NCBI GenBank assembly: GCA_003447515.1
Contig: DLZA01000309.1
Span: 3,785-11,079, forward strand
From: Paracoccaceae bacterium
GTDB lineage: Bacteria; Pseudomonadota; Alphaproteobacteria; Rhodobacterales; Rhodobacteraceae
Direction: 5' to 3'
Length of the DNA: 7,295 nucleotides
Part shown: positions 1-5,716 of the stretch, one piece after another
Layout: the number at the start of each line of letters is the position of its first letter
Position numbering within the stretch: the stretch's first letter is position 1
Made by a program: the position numbers and the translations under genes
Notes under the pieces: model-generated
What the model saw: only the letters and a program-made list of their open reading frames with translations
Databases searched by the model: none
Told to the model about the DNA's origin: nothing

Positions 1-138
1 TTAGAAAAATTAGTCAAGTAGCCTGAGCCATTCAACGCCCATCAATCTTTTACTTCGCATTACTTTAAACTACCGTAAAATTGTTCCTTGCCGTTTTGTG
101 GTGCAAGAAGATTGTAATTTCATGGACGTTGGGAGGTT
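1..138. other. Non-coding leader upstream of the ABC exporter operon
   Basis: No coding region of useful length is visible in this stretch. In frame 1 the first six codons read LEKLVK and end in TAG at 19-21, which could be the tail of a gene running in from the left, but six codons prove nothing. An imperfect inverted repeat, CTTGC at 87-91 and GCAAG at 103-107, surrounds a T/G-rich loop. A weak promoter-like pair, TTGCCG at 88-93 and TGTAAT at 113-118, has a long 19-base spacer, so I do not call it as a promoter. The stretch probably carries the promoter of the ABC operon, by position only. Confidence 0.45.
131..136 (+). promoter_or_regulatory. Ribosome binding site deciding the TTG start of the first ABC gene
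   Basis: GGGAGG is a strong Shine-Dalgarno match. Two TTG codons follow in the same frame, at 139 and 142. The first lies only 2 bases after the site, the second 5 bases after it, so the second is the better start. An in-frame TAA at 115-117 rules out a start further upstream, and no in-frame ATG lies between. Confidence 0.7.
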
Positions 139-141
139 TTG

Positions 142-1977
142 TTGTACCGTTATTTTGAGCGCTTAGTGAATCCCTACGCCAACCGGACTGTTGGTACACC
201 GCCGCGTCGGATCTGGCCCTTTATCAAAAGCGAGCTGGAACCATTCCGCAATTTCATCCCGCTGATGTTGCTGACTTCATTGGGTGTAGCAGTGATGGAG
301 ACGTGGCTGATAAGCTATACTGGTCGTATCATTGATTACATAAACAACTCAGAAAAGTCTATTTTATGGACGGAATACGGTATTGAACTCGTATTTATCT
401 CACTTTTTATTCTGTTTGCACGGCCGTTAGCACATTTCTTTAACGCAATCTTACAGCATCAGATCCTTTCTGGCTCCCTACGTGATCAGGTCCGATGGCG
501 TGCGCACAAGCATCTATTAGGCCAAAGTCGTGGGTTTTTTCATGATGATTTCGCAGGCAGGCTGGCGAACCGAGTCATGCAGGTTGGACCAGCCGTTGAG
601 GATAACGTATATACATTCTTTGAGGCCGCTTGGTTTGTTGCGATCTACTTTCTGTCTGCCCTTTGGATAATGACTGGGATCAGTGCCATACTGGCGATTC
701 CAATGGTGATCTGGTTGGCAGCATTCTTGTTTTATATCTTTTGGATGGGGCGTAAAATTTCGCAGGCCTCCGAAGATATGTCCCAAACACGTTCAATGGT
801 GACCGCGCGGGTGGTAGATGCATACACCAATATTGAAAGCATCAAACTGTTTTCAGGATCAACACGAGAGCAAGATTTTGCGCTGGAAGCGGTACAGGAG
901 GATCTCGCGAAGTTTCGCGTGTTCCTACGTCTTTGGTCACGAATTCGCCTCGATTTAAATATCCTGACGGGTATTCTAATTGTGGGTGTGATCGGTTTAT
1001 CTCTATATCGTTGGACTACTGATCTCGTCAGCATTGGCGAGGTTAGCATCGTGGCTGCTTTAGTGATGCGCCTGTCAGCAATGACAGCTTGGATAATGTG
1101 GGTCAGCACGCTCTTTTTCGAAAACGCAGGAAAAATTTACGAAAGCATGGACAGCCTCGCGCAACCACAAACCGTCACAGACGTGGACAACGCTAAAGAC
1201 TTAAGCGTAGATCAGGGCGAGATCCGCCTTGTTGGCTTGGCGCACCACTATGGCAAGAATGTGGGTGGGTTGAACGGAGTAGACCTTACCATTGCATCTG
1301 GAGAAAAGGTGGGATTGGTCGGTCGTTCAGGCGCTGGTAAGACAACTTTGGTAAATCTTCTAATGCGCTTTATGGATCCAGAAACAGGGCGCATTGAAAT
1401 TGACAGTCAGGACATTAAAGCTGTGAGCCAAGAAAGCCTGCGCGGGGCCATTGGCATGGTTACGCAAGAGCCAGGACTGATGCACCGCTCGGTGCGCGAT
1501 AACATATTGCTGGGACGACCCGGTGCGAGCGATTTGATGATACGTTCAGCAATTCAACAGGCTGATGCAGCAGCATTTATCCCAAATCTTGAGGATCCAA
1601 AGGGCCGTCGTGGGATGAACGCCTACGTGGGCGAACGGGGCGTGAAATTGTCTGGTGGGCAACGCCAACGTATTGCACTAGCCCGTGTCATTTTAAAAGA
1701 CGCACCGATACTTGTGCTGGACGAAGCCACCTCCGCACTCGACAGTGAAAGCGAAGCAGCTATCCAAGAGGCATTATATGGCGTAATGCAGGGCAAAACC
1801 GTCATTGCCATTGCGCACCGCCTGTCCACGATTGCGCGAATGGACCGTATTGTTACGCTAGACAATGGGAAAATAGCAGAAATTGGCAGCCATTCAGAGC
1901 TTTTGAAGAAAGGTGGGCTATATTCCGAATTCTGGGCACGGCAATCAGGCGAAATGCTCGGATTGGATGATACATGA
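142..1977 (+). CDS. ABC exporter subunit with fused membrane and ATPase domains (first of a pair)
   Basis: This is a type I (MsbA/MdlAB-like) ABC exporter half-transporter in the inner membrane that uses ATP to move an unknown substrate outward. From the TTG at 142 it is 611 residues, the normal length for the family. The N-terminal half has about six membrane segments (near residues 35-58, 82-104, 160-180, 181-202, 272-292 and 300-325), and a GFFHDDFAGR motif near 131-140 in the intracellular coupling region. The ATPase domain has Walker A GRSGAGKTT (394-402), Q-loop Gln 442, signature LSGGQ (503-507), Walker B ILVLDE with catalytic Glu 528, and H-loop His 559. No catalytic residue is missing. 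Its stop overlaps the start of the next, homologous gene by ATGA, which suggests equal production and a heterodimer. The substrate cannot be told from sequence; lipid, peptide or drug export are all possible. The family call is firm, the exact start moderately so. Confidence 0.93.
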   Translation: MYRYFERLVNPYANRTVGTPPRRIWPFIKSELEPFRNFIPLMLLTSLGVAVMETWLISYTGRIIDYINNSEKSILWTEYGIELVFISLFILFARPLAHFFNAILQHQILSGSLRDQVRWRAHKHLLGQSRGFFHDDFAGRLANRVMQVGPAVEDNVYTFFEAAWFVAIYFLSALWIMTGISAILAIPMVIWLAAFLFYIFWMGRKISQASEDMSQTRSMVTARVVDAYTNIESIKLFSGSTREQDFALEAVQEDLAKFRVFLRLWSRIRLDLNILTGILIVGVIGLSLYRWTTDLVSIGEVSIVAALVMRLSAMTAWIMWVSTLFFENAGKIYESMDSLAQPQTVTDVDNAKDLSVDQGEIRLVGLAHHYGKNVGGLNGVDLTIASGEKVGLVGRSGAGKTTLVNLLMRFMDPETGRIEIDSQDIKAVSQESLRGAIGMVTQEPGLMHRSVRDNILLGRPGASDLMIRSAIQQADAAAFIPNLEDPKGRRGMNAYVGERGVKLSGGQRQRIALARVILKDAPILVLDEATSALDSESEAAIQEALYGVMQGKTVIAIAHRLSTIARMDRIVTLDNGKIAEIGSHSELLKKGGLYSEFWARQSGEMLGLDDT

Positions 1978-3788
1978 AGTGGCTTTTAGAAAGACTAGAT
2001 CCTTTTGCGTTGGCAGATGGCCCACCTCCACAATCTTTATGGCCATTTTTTCTTTGGAGTATCAGCGGGACCATGCATTGGATCTGGATCGCAGGCTTCC
2101 TTTCAGCACTTGTTGGCCTAGTGGAGGTGTTCACTGCGATCATCCTCGGCTCTGTCATAGACAGCGCATTGGAAAGCGGTGTTGATAACCTGTGGTCACA
2201 AAACACTCTGCTATTCGCCGGAGCTTTACTGTTCTTTCTAATACTGCGGCCCATTACGTTTGGACTGTCCTCGGCGATGACATCAATATTGGTAGTCACA
2301 AATCTTAACCCATTGGTACACAGTCGGTTGCACCGTTGGGTGCTTGGTCAAAATATTGGCTTTTTTGATGATGATTTTGCAGGGCGTATTGCACAAAAAG
2401 AGATGCAGGCGGCGCGGGCTGTATCCGATGTAGTAGGAGAGACTATTAACGTTGTATTCTTCGCACTGGCGTCCCTTGCTGGGTCGGTACTGCTACTGAC
2501 CACTATCAACATGTGGATGGCCATCGGTCTTGGTATTTGGGCAGTATTCTATCTTTTGGCTATCCGCTGGTTCTTGCCGCGTGTGCGCGCGCGAGGTAAG
2601 GCTCGAGCCGGCGCACGCGCCTCCGTCACCGGCCAAGTAGTTGATACAATTACCAACATCAAGACTGTTAAACTATTTGCAAGGCGTCAATATGAGGACA
2701 ATGCAGCCATTGTTGCGATGGGGTATTTTCGCGAGGAAGAGTATAATTTTAAAGTTATGGCGACCCTCTTTCGCTTCACCATGATCTCGCTTGCAGGAAT
2801 CCTTCCTGTCGTTTTGGTTGGTGCTACTCTCTACCTTTGGACCAAAAATCTAGCAACTCCTGGCGAAATTGTAACCGCTGGTGCAGTATCGATTCGTATT
2901 GCCCAAATGACAGGGTGGGTCGGCTTTACCGTGATGGTTATTTACGCCAATATTGGCGAGGTTGAGGATGCTATGCGCACTCTTGCCCCACCTAACAGGC
3001 TTGATGAGGCGCATACCCCTGTTGCGATTAATGGAAATGGCTTAATCGAATTTAACTCCGTAAGTTTTGGCTATGGGCGCGAGGATAACGGTGTTCAAGG
3101 CATTAGTCTTACAATTAAACCAGGAGAGCGTTTAGGTATTGTTGGAGCCTCTGGCGCGGGAAAATCAACACTCGTAGCGCTATTATTGCGGCTTTATGAT
3201 GTGGACAAAGGTACAGTGCGTGTGGATATGCAAGACGTGCGCAAAATCTCAGAAGAGGATTTACGCCGTCAGATTGGAATGGTCACTCAGGACACTGCGA
3301 TGTTCAATCGCTCTGCTCGGGATAATATCCTTTATGGTCGCCCCAATGCGACTGAAGATGAAATATTTGAGGCCGCAAAACGGGCCGAGGCGCATGAATT
3401 TATTCAAGATTTAGAAGACCATGCAGGTCGCAAAGGCTACGCCGCCCATTTAGGTGAACGGGGTGTAAAACTATCAGGTGGGCAACGTCAAAGGATCGCA
3501 CTGGCCCGTGCCATTCTAAAAGATGCACCAATTCTGGTATTGGATGAAGCAACCTCAGCGCTGGACAGCGAGGTCGAAGCCGCAATTCAAACTGCACTGG
3601 ATCACGTGATTGAAGGCAAGACGGTTCTCGCCATTGCTCACAGACTCAGTACAATTGCAAAAATGGATAGAATAATCGTTCTAGATGACGGTCAAATTGT
3701 GGAGGAAGGCAAGCATGACGAGCTGCTCGCAAACGACGGCTTTTATGCACGATTTTGGGCCAGGCAAACAGATGGGTTTGCCGCGTAA
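1974..3788 (+). CDS. ABC exporter subunit with fused membrane and ATPase domains (second of a pair)
   Basis: This second ABC exporter half-transporter has 604 residues and is a paralogue of the gene before it: both N-termini share an ERL.(D/N)P.A pattern followed by a WPF motif, both have a GFF.DDFAGR motif (here near 129-138), and the ATPase domains match almost throughout. About six membrane segments lie near residues 35-57, 78-100, 158-176, 180-200, 268-290 and 300-325. The ATPase domain has Walker A GASGAGKST (391-399), Gln 439, LSGGQ (500-504), Walker B LVLDE with Glu 525, and His 556, all consensus. Translation starts at an ATG inside the ATGA overlap with the upstream stop. Only a weak GGA lies ahead, so translation probably depends on coupling. 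It likely pairs with the upstream product as an inner-membrane heterodimer; homodimers cannot be excluded. The substrate is unknown. The stop lies 3 bases from the stop of the opposing bluB gene. Confidence 0.94.
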   Translation: MKWLLERLDPFALADGPPPQSLWPFFLWSISGTMHWIWIAGFLSALVGLVEVFTAIILGSVIDSALESGVDNLWSQNTLLFAGALLFFLILRPITFGLSSAMTSILVVTNLNPLVHSRLHRWVLGQNIGFFDDDFAGRIAQKEMQAARAVSDVVGETINVVFFALASLAGSVLLLTTINMWMAIGLGIWAVFYLLAIRWFLPRVRARGKARAGARASVTGQVVDTITNIKTVKLFARRQYEDNAAIVAMGYFREEEYNFKVMATLFRFTMISLAGILPVVLVGATLYLWTKNLATPGEIVTAGAVSIRIAQMTGWVGFTVMVIYANIGEVEDAMRTLAPPNRLDEAHTPVAINGNGLIEFNSVSFGYGREDNGVQGISLTIKPGERLGIVGASGAGKSTLVALLLRLYDVDKGTVRVDMQDVRKISEEDLRRQIGMVTQDTAMFNRSARDNILYGRPNATEDEIFEAAKRAEAHEFIQDLEDHAGRKGYAAHLGERGVKLSGGQRQRIALARAILKDAPILVLDEATSALDSEVEAAIQTALDHVIEGKTVLAIAHRLSTIAKMDRIIVLDDGQIVEEGKHDELLANDGFYARFWARQTDGFAA

Positions 3789-3791
3789 CAT

Positions 3792-4421
3792 TTAACGATC
3801 AATGATCTGCAAAAATTCTGATCGGTCTTCCCAACCCTTGACTTCTAACTCCGGTTGGAGGCTCTCTTTTTCTGGGAAGCCGACGCACAGATAAGCCACG
3901 AGAGTCCAATCCGTTGGCACGCCCAAGTCCCCACACAACTGCTCTGGATCAAGGATGGAAACCCAGCCCAAACCCAACGAATGAGCACGCGCAATTAGCC
4001 AAAACGACATAATAGCCGAAACCACAGAATAACGCCGCGCCTCATTCATTGTAGACGCACCGAGGCCTGAGCCTTTAGTCGTGCTGTCGTCGCAAAATAT
4101 CGCAAACTGTTCTGGCGCTTCTTTCATACCAGCAAGTTTAAGGTCAGCGTATTTCTTGGCTTGTTCGCCACTGTATCCAGACAATGCCTTGTCGTTCTGC
4201 ATCTTAAAATTAGCGTACGCCTTTGACCTTGCGTCATCCGTTGCAAGTCGAACAATTCGCCAAGGTTCTGATAGACCAACCGAAGGTGCTAGACGAAAGG
4301 CCTCAAAGCACTCAGTAAGGCTGTCTTGAGGGATCGGGTCAGTTTTGAAGTGGCGCACGTCTCGGCGCCACTTCAACAGGTTAAAAAATTCAGAGCGAAA
4401 GTCAGACGAAAATTCGTGCAT
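3792..4421 (-). CDS. bluB: 5,6-dimethylbenzimidazole synthase (BluB)
   Basis: BluB is a nitroreductase-fold flavoenzyme that uses oxygen to cut up its own reduced FMN and make 5,6-dimethylbenzimidazole, the lower ligand of vitamin B12. The 209-residue product matches the family along its length: RRDVR at 19-23, APSVGLSEPWR at 45-55, the GYSGE..KKYADLKL.G stretch at 82-98, WLIARA at 141-146, GWVSI at 152-156 and PELEVKGWEDR at 190-200. By alignment from memory with Sinorhizobium meliloti BluB, catalytic Asp32 corresponds to Asp21 and Ser167 to Ser155, and both are present. This separates it from ordinary nitroreductases. The ATG at 4419-4421 has GAGAGG 8 bases upstream. The gene starts 19 bases after the rpsP stop on the same strand, and no cobalamin riboswitch fits in that gap, so it is probably read through from the rpsP operon. 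No other cobalamin gene is in the window. It suggests the host makes or remodels B12. Confidence 0.91.
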   Translation of the reverse strand: MHEFSSDFRSEFFNLLKWRRDVRHFKTDPIPQDSLTECFEAFRLAPSVGLSEPWRIVRLATDDARSKAYANFKMQNDKALSGYSGEQAKKYADLKLAGMKEAPEQFAIFCDDSTTKGSGLGASTMNEARRYSVVSAIMSFWLIARAHSLGLGWVSILDPEQLCGDLGVPTDWTLVAYLCVGFPEKESLQPELEVKGWEDRSEFLQIIDR

Positions 4422-4440
4422 GCCTTAAGCCTCTCAGAGT

Positions 4441-4860
4441 TTATTCTTCTGCTGTGGCTTCTTCGGCTGGTGCTTCTTCTGCAGGGGCTTCCTCAGCGGG
4501 TGCTTTGGCAGCTTCAGCAGCATCTGCTATTTTTTGTGCTTTCTCTTCAGCACGCTCCAAAGCTTTCTTGCCTGGCTCGCCTTTTTTCAAATTGGCACGT
4601 TCTTTTTTCTCAATAACGCCGGCAACCTCTAAAAAACGGGCAACACGATCTGTAGGCTGGGCACCTTCACCAAGCCAGTATTTGACACGTTCCATGTCTA
4701 AATTAACACGTGCTTCGTCATCTTTAGCTAACAGTGGGTTATATGTGCCCAGCTTTTCAATGTAACGACCGTCGCGCGGCATGCGGCTGTCAGCAGCCAC
4801 AACACGGTAAAATGGACGTTTTTTAGAGCCGCCGCGAGCTAGTCTGATCTTCATTGCCAT
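4441..4860 (-). CDS. rpsP: 30S ribosomal protein S16
   Basis: S16 is a small-subunit ribosomal protein that binds 16S rRNA and helps assemble the 30S body. The product begins [19 protein letters not shown] and carries the family landmarks [19 protein letters not shown], the KYWL.EGAQPTD stretch and V.RFLE.AGV, which cover about the first 82 residues. It is 139 residues long against about 82 in E. coli. The extra part is a Lys/Ala/Glu-rich segment ending in AEEAP repeats, a common style of extension in alphaproteobacteria. I chose the ATG at 4858-4860 over one at 4900-4902 because AAGGAG lies 8 bases before it and the protein then starts as S16 usually does. The gene follows chorismate mutase by 38 bases and precedes bluB by 19. 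rimM and trmD, frequent partners of rpsP, are not next to it. Confidence 0.97.
   Translation of the reverse strand: MAMKIRLARGGSKKRPFYRVVAADSRMPRDGRYIEKLGTYNPLLAKDDEARVNLDMERVKYWLGEGAQPTDRVARFLEVAGVIEKKERANLKKGEPGKKALERAEEKAQKIADAAEAAKAPAEEAPAEEAPAEEATAEE
4444..4503 (-). repeat. Four imperfect 15-base repeats coding the acidic S16 tail
   Basis: Four consecutive 15-base units (4444-4458, 4459-4473, 4474-4488, 4489-4503) each begin TTC(T/C)TC on the plus strand and encode variants of the five residues APAEE, the last one ATAEE. The units differ mainly at wobble positions and in one Pro-to-Thr change. They keep the reading frame and end directly at the rpsP stop codon. The origin is probably in-frame slippage or unequal crossing-over. 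Confidence 0.8.
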
Positions 4861-4868
4861 GGTGTATT

Positions 4869-4874
4869 CTCCTT
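4869..4874 (-). promoter_or_regulatory. Ribosome binding site of rpsP
   Basis: Read on the minus strand this is AAGGAG, 8 bases before the ATG at 4858-4860. It supports the MAMKIR start and argues against the upstream in-frame ATG at 4900-4902, which would add 14 residues that do not resemble S16. Confidence 0.8.
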
Positions 4875-4884
4875 GAATGGCGTC

Positions 4885-4901
4885 TGAGGGGTATACCCTC
4901 A
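4885..4901 (-). promoter_or_regulatory. Inverted repeat at the chorismate mutase / rpsP junction
   Basis: TGAGGG (4885-4890) and CCCTCA (4896-4901) form a 6-base-pair stem around a 5-base loop. Nested in it is the perfect 10-base palindrome GGGTATACCC (4889-4898). The repeat overlaps the stop codon of chorismate mutase (4899-4901) and lies about 10 bases ahead of the rpsP ribosome binding site. No run of T follows on the minus strand, so it is not a standard intrinsic terminator. It could be a processing site, a weak attenuator, a protein-binding site or chance. The structure is visible; any function is a guess. Confidence 0.4.
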
Positions 4902-5195
4902 TGATTGGTGTTGTTTGTGGTGTTGAATTACTTCGTTGATAATAAAATTTAGAAACTTCTTCGCAAATACAGGATCAAGATCCGCCTGCTTAGCCAGGTC
5001 TTCGAGACGTGTAATTTGGTCGGCTTCACGGGAAGGATCAGATGGCGGAAGATCATGGATCGCTTTAAGCTTGCCCACGGCCTGTGTATGCTTGAACCGC
5101 TCACCCAGGGTATAGACAAGGATCGCATCAAGTCGATCAATGCTGTCGCGGTGCTCTTTAAGTATTTCAGAGGCTCTTTGCACGGTGTCAGTCAT
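4899..5195 (-). CDS. Chorismate mutase, AroQ type (monofunctional)
   Basis: This enzyme converts chorismate to prephenate, the first step toward phenylalanine and tyrosine, in the cytoplasm. The product is 98 residues, about the size of one AroQ alpha-helical domain with no fused dehydratase or dehydrogenase. Against the E. coli P-protein domain, with a constant offset of 5, the active-site residues are kept: Arg11 as Arg16, Arg28 as Arg33, Lys39 as Lys44, Asp48 as Asp53, Arg51 as Arg56 and Glu52 as Glu57. The E. coli Gln88 position falls on His93, with Gln91 and Gln95 nearby; the ungapped alignment may slip there. The start overlaps the GNAT stop by ATGA, and GAGG lies 7 bases before the ATG. 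Its operon neighbours are targeting and ribosomal genes, not aromatic amino acid genes. A salicylate-type pyruvate lyase is a less likely alternative, since that family shares the fold. Confidence 0.88.
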   Translation of the reverse strand: MTDTVQRASEILKEHRDSIDRLDAILVYTLGERFKHTQAVGKLKAIHDLPPSDPSREADQITRLEDLAKQADLDPVFAKKFLNFIINEVIQHHKQHQS

Positions 5196-5716
5196 ATTAA
5201 CGCCTCAGGTGCTGGGTGGCGAAAAATCTGGTCTTCACCCATATGTGGGTTATCGTAACTACTTTCATATACCGCACCAAGTCGTGCTGCCAGCGCCATA
5301 GAACGGGCGTTGTCTGGAACGATATGCGATGAAAGTGTTTTGAATCCAAGATCGGAATAGGCCCATTGCCGAGTGCGAACCGATGCCTCATAGGCGATGC
5401 CTTTACCTTCAAATTCCCGGAACAAAGCATAACCAAGTTCTGGTTCTGGCCAGCCTTCCGGATTCCAGATGCCGGACAGGCCCATAGCTCGTCCCGATGC
5501 CTTTTCCACAATGGAAAAGTAGCCATAACCATGAATATGCCAATGCCCAACGTTAAGCGCAAACCACCGCCACGCATCGTCCCGTTTCAGCGGTCCTCCG
5601 AACCCTGCGCAGTAGTCAGACGCATAGAACGCTGCCAGTGGACCAAAATCCGAAAGGCATGGTCCTCGCAGAATCAAGCGCTCTGTTTCCAGAAAAGGGG
5701 CATTAGTTAGGGTCAT
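5192..5716 (-). CDS. GNAT-family N-acetyltransferase, RimJ/RimL type
   Basis: The 174-residue product is a GNAT acetyltransferase of the Acetyltransf_3 (RimJ/RimL-like) group, which transfers acetyl from acetyl-CoA to an amine. It opens with the typical LETERLILR (9-17). ELGYALF (93-99) is followed by the acetyl-CoA pyrophosphate loop REFEGKGIAYEA (100-111), which fits the R/Q-x-x-G-x-G/A pattern. A later VPDNARSMALAARLGA segment (133-148) holds the conserved Asn 136 helix common in this group. The start lies in an ATGA overlap with the ffh stop, and its own stop overlaps the chorismate mutase start, so all three should be translated together. The substrate is unknown. A ribosomal or other protein N-terminus is attractive given the neighbours, but small-molecule amines are just as possible, so no gene symbol is given. 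Confidence 0.87.
   Translation of the reverse strand: MTLTNAPFLETERLILRGPCLSDFGPLAAFYASDYCAGFGGPLKRDDAWRWFALNVGHWHIHGYGYFSIVEKASGRAMGLSGIWNPEGWPEPELGYALFREFEGKGIAYEASVRTRQWAYSDLGFKTLSSHIVPDNARSMALAARLGAVYESSYDNPHMGEDQIFRHPAPEALI

Noticed and set aside
1853..2299. 148-codon open frame on the minus strand opposite the ABC genes
   Set aside because: It runs across the junction of two well-supported ABC genes and shows no recognisable protein features; the same applies to 732-1109 and 1623-1865.
3789..3840. Bidirectional terminator at the convergent junction
   Set aside because: Only a 4-base GATC-AAT-GATC inverted repeat is present, with no GC-rich stem or T run.
4422..4440. Cobalamin riboswitch or terminator before bluB
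   Set aside because: The gap is only 19 bases and holds a GAGAGG ribosome binding site; there is no room for a B12-box fold and no hairpin with a T run.
4454..4765. Ala/Ser-rich open frame on the plus strand opposite rpsP
   Set aside because: Its repetitive composition is the reverse reading of the S16 tail repeats.
4861..4902. Longer start for rpsP at 4902
   Set aside because: The 14 added residues do not resemble S16, and a strong ribosome binding site lies just before the downstream ATG.
5197..5577. 126-codon minus-strand frame inside the GNAT gene
   Set aside because: It lies in another frame of the GNAT gene, whose acetyl-CoA motif is clear; no independent evidence supports it.
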